DNA of 64,000 bases, taken from NCBI GenBank assembly GCA_932521035.1, contig OW051495.1, positions 12,090,001 to 12,154,000 of the forward strand. Direction: 5' to 3'. Every line of letters starts with the position of its first letter. Positions within the stretch are counted from its first letter, which is position 1. Under the pieces are notes generated by a model. The model had not been told where the DNA came from, ran no database searches, and was given only the letters and a program-made list of their open reading frames with translations. The stretch comes from Oscheius dolichura. Taxonomy: Eukaryota > Nematoda > Chromadorea > Rhabditida > Rhabditidae. Below, piece by piece: positions 55,701-64,000 of the stretch. The position numbers and the translations under genes are program-made.

Positions 55701-58700
55701 GAGATCTTATAAATCGAGCCCGGCGCGAAGCGCCGGGCGTGATTTGGGTTTACTCAGAGCACATGCCAAGCCGTTTTTTTTATTTTGATGGCATAACTTT
55801 TTTCAGTTAAGAGATATTAAAAATCTGACTTCGCCATCGTGTTCCTCGTGGTTGATTACCCCTAGTGACCAATTTTCATGAAATTTGCCCAAAAAATAGA
55901 TGAGCTACGACTACAAACGTGTTTTGAAAAGTGGCGCCGTACGCCGTACGCCGTACGCCGTCTGCGTCCGCTCGCTGTGGCGCTTTCCGCTGTGGCGCTT
56001 TCCGCTGTGGCTCTTTTTTTTAAAACCTTTTGCACGCGTCCAAAAACTTTCACAAAACAGCTATATATACAGTTTTTTACGCTGATTCTGAATATGTAAT
56101 AAAACAATTGGGTTGGTGGGTTAGTTTTTCAGCTATAGCATCAAACATATTTTTTCATGGTTGTTTCGGTAGCCCTTTTCGGCTAGAGAATTTTGAAAGT
56201 CTGACATGGTTATCTTATTCGGCATGGTCTTTTACCCCTTGATGCTAATTTTCATAAAAGTTGGCTGAAAAATGGAAGAGCCACAGCATCAAACAGATGC
56301 GGCACGTCGTCGATGGGGTGCTTTTCGCTGTGGTCTTTTTTGAACAAGGTTGTGTGTCCAGCTAAAAACCTTTGCAAAACAGTTATATACACAGTTTTTT
56401 ACGCTGATTCTGAATATGGAATAAAAAAATTAGGTAGATGGGTTAGTTTTTTAGCTATACCATCAACTATTCTATTTCATGTTTCTGCACGTAGCCCATT
56501 TCGGCTAATGAATTTTGAACATTCGACATCACTATAGTCTGTTTCAAATGGAAAAACTTTTCCCGCACGGTTCGGACCTTCAAATTTTTCGAGTTCAATT
56601 TCTTTCAAAATTTTCGATAATTGTATCTGACATAGATTTCGGCGATTTTTATATTTTTTCGGTAGTTCATAGCTCAAAATAAGCAAAAGCAGCGATAAAA
56701 ATAATCAAGATATATGTGAAATACGCATAAAAATGCATGCCAAAATGTCAGGTTGGACCATTTAGACGGGCAAATGCTCTATCTAGACCCGACTTTACCT
56801 TTAACTAAATTTTTTCCATTTGAAATGGACTATATCTTATTAGGGCATGAGTGTTTAGCTTTTGGCACAAATTTTCATGAAAATTGGCAGAAAATGGAAG
56901 AGCCGCAACATCAAACAGAGGCGACGCGCAGCCGCCGTGTCTGTTGAAGAACGCATTTTTTCTAGTTGGACTGCAGAGCCGTAAAAACTTGCTAAATTGA
57001 CCTTATTTACCTTATTGGTGGCTTCTTCGAGCTTTATGCAATTTTTTGTCAATTATACGAAATCGACAGGAAGACAAACTTGTGCAATGACGTTTGCTGC
57101 TTTAGAAATTATTGTGGCACAACCCATTTTTCCTCCTAGAGAATGGCGAAAACCAGGACTATTTCATGGCACAAGCTTTAGGATCTATGATATTCTACCG
57201 AATATCAACAAAAAGGGAACAATCCGTTTGTTAAAAAGAGATGAATCTCAATAAAAAGGGTGATTTGGGAGACTGTACAAAAAGGGAACAATAGGGAAGA
57301 ACCCCAAGGACACAACAAAAAGAGAACAATACTCGTTCAGTTTAAATATAACCAAATCACGGCGGCTCGTAGTGCGGATGCAGTCGTGCATTTAGACATG
57401 TTCCCAACCACGGCTATCTTTTCGGATATTGCCCTTTCCCAGCAATTTTCGGCAATGAATTATGTTCAGCCATGGAAAATAGGACTCTGGGAGCGGGCAT
57501 TTCCATGACACAAAATACTGACAAAGCGGACATATGCGGGGGGTCGAAATTGAAAAGAATGAAACTGGGGAAAAGTAGAATACGATGCAGATGTAAGGAT
57601 TTCAAACCGGCTTCTTTCCATGAATAAGAGCATACTGATATGACGGGCCTGGGCGGGGGGTGGAGGGGGGCGGCAGCCCCCCTCGTAGATTAAAAATAAA
57701 AAGGAAAAATCAAAGTAGAAGACTGAAAGCTGTCTATCCTAACCGGTAGCCGTGATTTGGTTATATTTTAACTGAACGAGTATTGTTCTCTTTTTGTTGT
57801 GTCCTTGGGGTTCTTCCCTATTGTTCCCTTTTTGTACAGTCTCCCAAATCACCCTTTTTATTGAGATTCATCTCTTTTTAACAAACGGATGTGGATAGAG
57901 TCCACTGCTTGTAGCTGCCAGTACGAACTTTCAGCTAACTTCAACTGCCCCACTTGACGCTTTCACCCAAATGAACTAACCAACACTTCCAGTAACATTT
58001 GTTTCACTCAAAATGCCCAAGTCCTCTTCTTTGGGATCCGTCAAGTAGACATTGCCGATGACCTTGGAGAGGACAGTACTGCCAGCCGATCCTTTGGCGC
58101 CTTTAGCCAGTTTCAGATCACCCCCAACCAGTTTACATATTTCCAAATCGGTCAGATCAACGATTTCCTCGTCAAAGATACACTCTGAGAATCATTTTGT
58201 TCAATAAAAAAAACAAAATAACCTCCGAATTCTTGAATATCCCTTGCCTTGTTCTTGGGATTCGGTAACTGTTGCAATTTCAGCACAACCGCATTGTCCA
58301 GACTTGGATTTCCACGAACAACGAGATCAGTTTCATAGAATCTATCCAAACCATCAAACGTCTTCAATTTTTCGTTTTGTTTAATTATCATCAGAGGAAC
58401 ATTAGCCTTTTGCGAGGTCAACTGGCCGAAGTTCAACTTCTCCAATTTATCATTTTTGGTAATAGTGATACCTGCAAAACAATGCTCTGCTAAGAAATAT
58501 AAGTTTGATGTATCGTCTCAGAGACAAGTTGAACGGAATTCTCCACGGGATTCTTTTTTTCGTAGAAAACAAAACATACCGCCACGGACATATATATATG
58601 CCTCATCACGAACACTAATACTGACCAGTTCCGGATTATTCGTGACAATCAAAACTAAAATAATGAATCACTCCAGGAATTTGTTACAGATTACCGAAAG

Positions 58701-59114
58701 GATATAACCATCGAAGCTTTGGAAAATCCATTAGAGTAATTGGCGAGCCATTAATTTCCATAGTGACATCGTGTATTCCATTCAAATTAGCAGTAAAATC
58801 GTCCCATTCCGCAATATTGACGTTCTTCACAGTGAAATTGTAGTCAGATATATATATATAAAGGCAGGTTCTTATTACCTCATCCACTGTCATATCTTTA
58901 TCAACCTCATCACCTAGATAGTACACATTTTAACTGAAATAAATAAAAACTAACAGACTCGACGAGATGCCTGTCTGACGAAGCGACTGATCAGCGACTG
59001 GTGGTGGGTGTCGTCGATTCCTGACAGGAGTGGCGGCGAATGGCTTGGAAGAGAGTCGGCGTCCATTTGAGCAGCCAGTAGAAAGAGACTGGGTAGCAAT
59101 AAAAGCTGATACAT
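52800..59114 (-). CDS. single-pass protein with receptor L-domains and long basic cytoplasmic tail
   Basis: Many exons. ATG 59114 begins the signal peptide MYQLLLLPSLFLLAAQMDAD. The ectodomain has insulin/EGF-receptor-like L-domain strands: NVNIAEWDDFTANLNGIHDV, then LIVTNNPELVSISVRD and LKTFDGLDRFYETDLVVRGN, followed by two homologous exons, one opening CIFDEEIVDLTDLEICKLVG and the other CRFDSEVTNLGQLQFCKLVE, each with GDLKLAKG. After a Pro/Ser stalk comes one helix, AAGVLVLVIGGVLLYFCYF with KKK after it. The tail is about 600 residues: a region PQLERLFGLVQEILDVNPME, a Lys/Glu/Ala coiled coil (KKEKEAKAAKKKKRKSAGG), two AKKNKW motifs, and folded-looking parts such as FVVASAWMARALGEDKHL and NGIWRCDLGAALPKP. 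It ends KTASDKKM at 52800. Like C. elegans L-domain (irld-type) receptors outside; the tail is unrecognised. Confidence 0.7.
55715..55740. other. GC-rich perfect hairpin
   Basis: CCCGGCGCGAAGCGCCGGG forms an 8-base stem with a short loop inside a long intron of the L-domain receptor gene. Role unknown; it lies at the edge of the degenerate tandem repeats. Confidence 0.5.
55862..56935. repeat. degenerate tandem repeats inside the receptor gene intron
   Basis: A unit containing ATTTTCAT.AAA.TTGGC and GAAAA.GGAAGAGC.CA, then CATCAAACAGA, occurs near 55870, 56250 and 56870. A longer unit with CAGTTTTTTACGCTGATTCT, GAATATG and TGGGTTAGTTTTT.AGCTATA occurs near 56070 and 56392. Spacing of the first two of each is about 320-380 bases. 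The first copy also carries four CGCCGTA heptamers (55935-55962). A decayed satellite or repeated element. Confidence 0.75.
57222..57890. mobile_element. non-coding element with 142-base terminal inverted repeats
   Basis: The left arm 57222-57363 (ATCCGTTTGTTAAAAAGAG onward) and the right arm 57749-57890 are nearly perfect reverse complements, including GGGAACAATAGGGAAGAACC and ACTCGTTCAGTT. The 385-base loop has no transposase ORF and contains a G-rich patch near 57650-57680. It is inserted in an intron, between the two duplicated exons of the L-domain receptor gene. Near identity of the arms suggests a recent arrival or conversion. Fold-back or MITE type; superfamily not assigned. Confidence 0.85.
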
Positions 59115-60080
59115 TCCTGGAAAAAGCAGCCATTATAGAATTCTAGAAAGTCAACAAAAGTAGAAGAGTAGATAAAAAGAGAGAAGAGAGAAAGAACCGA
59201 CTTCTCATAGTGAAGAAGAGAAGATCGAATGACGACTGCTGCTCGTCCGTCTCCTTTACCGTAGTTTACATGTTTCGGCTGTCGAACCCCGTCAAACGGC
59301 CTGTTTTCAGTCAAATTGGAGCAATTTTTCGCTTTTTGACCAGAATTCCGACAGAAAACTGCCACCAACTGGTCAAATGACCGGTAAACAACTGAAACCG
59401 CGTCTATTTTTAGCCTAATCCCCATTTTCCCATCTCCAAATAATTCTTTTCGGTGGCAAGTTTCTTCAAAAAAGAAGCCAGTTTTCCCATTTTTCTTGGC
59501 TCCGTAGCCGTCAGGGAACCGGCAATTGAAGCCAGAATTCACTTGGTTATAAAAAAATGGGATTTGTAACCCACAACTTTTTTTGAGTGAGGGAGTCGAG
59601 AGTAGGCTCATTCGAACCGATAATTTTTGCTCGCTCGAACTGAATGGTCAAGCCTTTCTTTTGTAAAGTTCTGTAATTCTGACCAAAACCAACGGGGCGG
59701 AGTAGACCCCAGCGCGGAGCCTCCGCCAACACGAGTCGGGGGCGTCGGCCTGCCGCCGGCCGGCCAAGGCGCCCCTTCCACAAGGGCGCCTTCCATAAAA
59801 ACTGGGCAAATCTAGTCGGACAGACAAACAAACAAACAAACAGACAAACACCATAGCGCTAAAGAAAGGATTCGTATCGTCGACTTAAAATTCCGTTACA
59901 AATAAATTTCACGGTACAAACCACACAAAAATTATTGCGACAACGCTTCTGCTACGGTTGCGTAGCTTTAGATAAGGATCAAAAAACACAAAACACCACA
60001 TTTTCAACAATTTTTGAAATTAATTCTCTTGAATAGGAATACTTTAAATGGAGGGAACGATTTATTTGTTTAATAGGGGA
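59115..60080. other. intergenic region with dispersed repeat
   Basis: 5' flank of the L-domain receptor gene and 3' flank of the Kelch gene (both minus). Minus-strand openings near 58991-59611 and 59547-59854 have no domain; the latter lie inside the dispersed repeat. A (CAAA)n run lies at about 59822-59850. Confidence 0.4.
59690..59810 (-). repeat. dispersed GC-rich repeat, copy B
   Basis: On the minus strand it reads ACTAGATTTGCCCAGTTTTT, then GGGGCGCCTTGGCCGGCC and, after a short insertion, GACGCCCCCG, the same order as the copy at about 27025-27125. Confidence 0.7.
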
Positions 60081-61618
60081 TTACTCTGTGGAATTAGAAA
60101 GGATATCAGCCAAATGTTGGGGAATAACAATTGAAGACATACGGTTGCACTCATTGAGAAGAAAAGGACCCTCTCTCCAGCTTTTTCCATTAAATATTTC
60201 AGTTTCATCGAGATCTTTGCCTATTTCATTATATCCTCCAATGACAAAAATCTCATTGTCAAGGACTGTTGCAGAAAAGCTATTTCGAGTTTGTTTCATA
60301 GGTGGCAGTTCTTTCCATGTTCCTTTTCCTTCTAGATTACTCAATTCCAGTACAGTATTTCCATCAACACCTCCCATTAAAATGAGATTATTTCCATAAG
60401 AAACGAGAGAATGATGAGAAAGAGGTGTTGGCATATCATTCAGCTCCGTCCAGACACCACTCTCCGGGTCGAAACATTCCACACTTTTCAAACGATTCGA
60501 ATCATCATCGTCCCTTCCACCACAGACGATGAATTTGCCATTATGAACTGCTGCAGCTGCATTCCATCGCGAATATTTCATGTCTCTAAAATATTGATTA
60601 GCCCTGATTGAGCCTTGTATCAGATGTTGTATCATCTCGTTTGAGAGAGGAAGCGGTCTTTGGAAACCGAGCAGAAGAGAAAAATTGGGGAAAAGTATTC
60701 AACTCACGGCATTTTAATCCATTTGTTCTCCTTCGTATCATATCTTTCCACACTTTTCAAATTGCTGCTTTTATTCCATCCTCCAAATACCCAGATGGAT
60801 CCATTCCATTCCACACTGCTATTTGAAATATACCATCGCCCCTCATTCATATCGGCCAATCCTATCCATTCCAATGTTTTGTTATCCAATTTGTATAGTT
60901 CTTTGTATAGAGTACCACCGAATATATAGATCTCTCCATCCAGATATACTGCACCTCCGGCACGAAGTTCTTTCGGTAATTCCAACGGCAATTCGAACCA
61001 TCTGTCTTTTTTCAAAATGACCATTTCATCATTCCTATTAACATCTTTATATCCTCCAAGGACTAAAATCTAAAAGAATGTTAATTATTCTCTTCCCCAA
61101 TACCCCACCGTTCCCTTATCCACTTGTCTTGGGATCAATTGTATTTTTTCTTCCAAAGGAACGGGTCTCGCCAGGATTGTAAGATGATCTTCACTTTGTT
61201 TTCCTTCCATCCTTCCAACTAAACATTAGTAACACTGAAAAGTATTAGATCTGGCTGACTTTTGTGAGAAATCTCTGCGATGCTCTCTTGTAAAGCCGTT
61301 ATAGCATCGGAAACTGAAATTTCTCTCGAGTTCTAAAAGGTTTCAATGATTTCTCACCCCCTTGTTGCTTGTCGGATACTTCTTTCAATCTCCCTGAAAA
61401 GTCATTTCGTATGCAACTCAAGCCATCTTCTGTTTCCCGTCGAAGTCGTTTCATCTCCTCATTTTCTATCCCTAACGCATCTATTTCATATTTTTGAAAG
61501 ACTACGTCTTGTGTCAGAACATACCGTTTCTACCCGAGTTCTGCTCCAGCCTGCCTATTCTTCCGATTAGGTCCATAATCAGCGGGTGGATATTCGCTTC
61601 AGAAGGATTAGTTGCCAT
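60081..61618 (-). CDS. Kelch-repeat protein with N-terminal coiled coil
   Basis: From ATG 61618: MATNPSEANIHPLIMDLIGR, then a helical, probably coiled-coil part (KYEIDALGIENEEMKRLRRE, LKEVSDKQQG, ITALQESIAEISHK), a linker GKQSEDHLTILARP, and a run of Kelch blades: ILVLGGYKDV, GGAVYLDGEIYIFGG, ISNSSVEWNGSIWVFGG, AAAAVHNGKFIVCGGRDDDD, HHSLVSYGNNLILMGGVDGN and SATVLDNEIFVIGGYNE. It ends ILSNSTE at 60081. GG pairs with downstream Tyr/Trp mark about six blades, enough for one beta-propeller. No BTB or BACK domain is visible, so this is not a standard cullin adaptor, though a domain split over small exons could be missed. Short introns, cytosolic. Partner unknown. Confidence 0.82.
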
Positions 61619-63277
61619 TAGAGTAGCTGAAATGGTTTATGGAAAGGTTGAGAAATGGGAAAAGTCGATTTGAACAAGGGAAGAGGCAGGGACAGTCCTT
61701 GATAAGGGAGACTCCATGTTTTATAGAGAGGCCCAAGGGAAAGGTCCTTGATAAGGGAGACTTTGATAAGAAACGGAAATTGTTGCAGCTGTCGAGTTTG
61801 CCAGTGTTTGGCTATTATAATTTTTTTGCCGGCAATTCGGACAAAAACAGTTTTAGCCGGCTACCTTCACAGATTATTGGGAAATTGAGGACTGTGTCAC
61901 TCGCCAGAGAGCGAGGGATATCCCATTGAAAAAGAGGGGAATTGGGTATCAAGCGACAGAAAATAATGAAGGACGGCTAACCGAAACCAGGGTAACACTC
62001 AAAATCTTGAAAAACACCTCAAACACCGATTTTTCAACGTGCCCCTATCTTTTTGAAACCCTCAAATTCATTCTTCCTCGCCTTGTTATCCAGGATTTCT
62101 CTCCAACTTCCAAGGTGTCCGGGGTAATATTTCTACCTAAAACTTGTGCCCTTCTCCTTTCCCAGAACAAAGAAACAACGGCCCCAAAAACAAAGTATAA
62201 CAATGAAAATTTGGGTTGTTTTGAGTGAGGTTGGCGGTGTCGGATGATGACTTGTGAACGTCGCTCCCAGTCTATCTTTTCCCTCCGCGAAAGTGGGTTT
62301 AGGGGAAGCTCCGCGTCTAGCTCCCTCGGCGTTTAACTCCTTTAGTCTCACACTTCAAACACCTCCCGTCTCCCGGGTAAGGCCTCGGTTTAAGCGTTTT
62401 CTACTTATAAGAAGGACGGGAGTTCAATGTCTTTGAAGGGGCCCAGCCCCCGAGAGCGGCGCCTCAGGGTCCAATCCCCCGACCTACCGGGGCTCCAGTT
62501 TACTCGATCTACGACCAGCTCTGCCCTTCCGCTCTCTTTCTCCTCCAATGTCGCGGGAGGGACATCACCATTTTCTTTTTAATATTTCTCCAAAACATTA
62601 AATATTTTAAAGGGAGCTACCGGCAGTAAAAAATCCTGGTGACAGTGGTGACCCGCCCAACCCTGATTTTCAGGATCTCTTGTTTTTAATTTTTGATCAT
62701 CACAAGTTTCATTGATTTCTATTGTTTCTACTAGTTTTCATTGTATTATTTTTTTTTGCTAAATGATCTACATTCGATAGCGGTCTCTTTCTCTTGTTGT
62801 TTTATCTTTTCTATTTTGTTTTCTACTGTTTCTAATTGGTAATACATTATTTTTAGATGTACAAGGAAGAAAAAGAAGAAGCGGATTGAGCAGCAAGAGC
62901 TCTCCACAAGATGCTCATCAAGTAAGTTTGTTTTCAATAATTATCTTTTTATTTATATATTCTATTTATTTATGGCTTCTATTGCGTTTTCCTGTGTTGA
63001 ATTACCCCAAATAGAGGCGAAGCTCTGCGCAAATTTTTTTTTTTGCGTTCAGGACTAATTATTTTGCTATTTTTGATTTCCTTAATGTTTTCTAATATTT
63101 CTTTTTTAGGATAAGCTTGTCTTCAACTCGGAGAACGACGTACAATATTTTTAGGTCAGTTTATTTGTTAAAAATCATTATTTCGTTATGTTCTTTTTAG
63201 AATCGAACGAAGAAGGATGGAAAACTACAGCTTGCTCAAGAAACGGCTGTTTCGCTTTCGTGATGTTTATTGTGATA
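61619..63277. other. gene-poor region
   Basis: Short ORFs only. A charged plus-strand stretch near 62860-62930 and another near 63200-63260 might be exon fragments (KNRTKKDGKLQLAQETAVSL), but no chain could be built. The region near 62300-62520 is GC-richer without a recognisable RNA gene. Confidence 0.35.
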
Positions 63278-64000
63278 CAGTCCGCTCAAGAAGTATAAAG
63301 CCACTCAATTTTTGCCGAAAACCCTGCAAAAAGCTGGAGGTGGTGGGTTGAATCATACACCATTCGATAGCCCGTCCTCAAATACCCCTAAACCCAAGAG
63401 ATAACCCGTTTTCCTCCTCAAATGCTAATTTTACACCATTTTTATAAAAAATGGCCAAAAACCGACGGTCAAGAAGTATAAAGCCACATAACAAAAAAGA
63501 GCTTTATTATGAGGGAAACCCCTCAATAACTGGTTTTTCCTCCTTGGGCGACACCGACTTCGAAGAGACGTGTAGGCAAAGACGCGGCGAGTCTGTGGAG
63601 GAGCGGCACATCGAGGTTATGCCACTCTCTAAGAATGGCGGCCTTCAGCTCATTGGTGCTCGCGTACTGCTTTCCGGCGAAGTAGACGCGCCTGACCAGG
63701 ATGCCCCAGAGGTTCTCGATGGGGTTCAGATCCGGACTGCACGGAGGCCAGTCCATCACTGTCACGTTCCTCGCCGCTAGCCACTGTTTAGTGGAGCCAG
63801 TAGTGGCGGTCGCCGTCAGGCCCGTCAAGGTTCCATTTCTTCTCGTCGCTCCAGACCCACTAAAGCCCTCATTTGAGGTTGCTAAAAAGAAATGACCAAC
63901 TTTTAAGAAGACCGTTCCTTGGGTGATGTGTAATTGGGCAAATGCCAGGCACTGCTGCTTATGAGCAGCGGTCAACCGAGGAGCTGTTTTCATTACGGCT
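63278..64000 (-). mobile_element. Tc1/mariner-like element, one end only
   Basis: Begins after a TA dinucleotide (63276-63277) with CAGTCCGCTCAAGAAGTATA, the usual CAGT-type end of Tc1-like elements at a TA target. The words TCAAGAAGTATAAAGCCAC recur at about 63468, so an end repeat is duplicated within the element. The transposase remnant lies on the minus strand and runs to the window edge; the other end is outside. Confidence 0.7.
63523..63993 (-). pseudogene. broken Tc1-like transposase
   Basis: The C-terminal half of a Tc1-like DDE transposase: TAAHKQQCLAFAQLHITQG, then VTVMDWPPCSPDLNPIENLW with the last catalytic Glu, RRVYFAGKQYASTNELKAAI and a normal end. The first catalytic region (WSDEKKWNLDGPDG) is present but in a different frame from both sides, and the segment that should carry the second Asp (about 70 residues in relatives) is missing before KQWLAARN. 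So it has a frameshift plus an internal deletion and cannot be active. The helix-turn-helix N-terminus would lie beyond base 64000. Confidence 0.85.

Overview
This looks like a piece of nematode nuclear genome, probably from a free-living or necromenic rhabditid. The evidence is a small major-sperm-protein-domain gene, a receptor guanylyl cyclase, a worm serpentine receptor, an OAC-type acyltransferase, a Hedgehog-related ground-like/Hog gene, short introns (mostly 35-110 bases, with a few much longer) ending in TTTTCAG, and a 5S rRNA close to that of Caenorhabditis elegans. Genes lie on both strands, mostly separate, with no clear operon. All exon joins were read by eye from frame, phase and splice motifs; no alignment was run.

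Layout. 1-3.2 kb: 3' part of an SLC41 magnesium transporter (+), a small secreted protein (-), an MSP-domain protein (+). 3.2-7.5 kb: an unrecognised multi-exon gene (+) with four tandemly duplicated exons; 246 bases of it recur nearly identically in inverted orientation just downstream. 7.5-12.4 kb: an uncertain membrane ORF, an acyltransferase-3/SGNH gene (+) with an antisense 5S rRNA gene inside an intron and a GC-AG intron, then a cysteine-rich secreted protein (-). 12.7-17.9 kb: receptor guanylyl cyclase (-). 18.5-26 kb: an uncertain secreted product, a second cysteine-rich protein of the same pattern (+), a sphingomyelin-synthase-type enzyme (-), a serpentine receptor (-). 26.1-30.2 kb: a fold-back repeat, a lysine-rich gene carrying a dispersed repeat, and the ciliary B9-domain gene mks-1 (+).

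30.3-41 kb: a multi-pass membrane protein (-), a small charged protein (-), long gene-poor stretches, and a decayed cathepsin-B-like gene (+). 41.2-46.2 kb: the most striking gene, apparently one secreted protein with four ground-like domains, a proline-rich linker and a C-terminal Hint (Hog) domain. 46.3-49 kb: three small minus-strand genes, one possibly LOTUS-like. 49.8-52.5 kb: pyruvate kinase (+). 52.8-59.1 kb: a large single-pass receptor-L-domain protein (-) with duplicated extracellular exons and a long lysine-rich cytoplasmic tail; one of its introns holds a fold-back element and degenerate tandem repeats. 60-61.6 kb: a Kelch-repeat protein (-). 63.3 kb to the end: one end of a Tc1/mariner-like element with a broken transposase.

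The genes do not form one pathway. Most are surface, secreted or sensory products: cGMP and serpentine receptor signalling, cilium transition zone, Hedgehog-related extracellular proteins and membrane-lipid synthesis.
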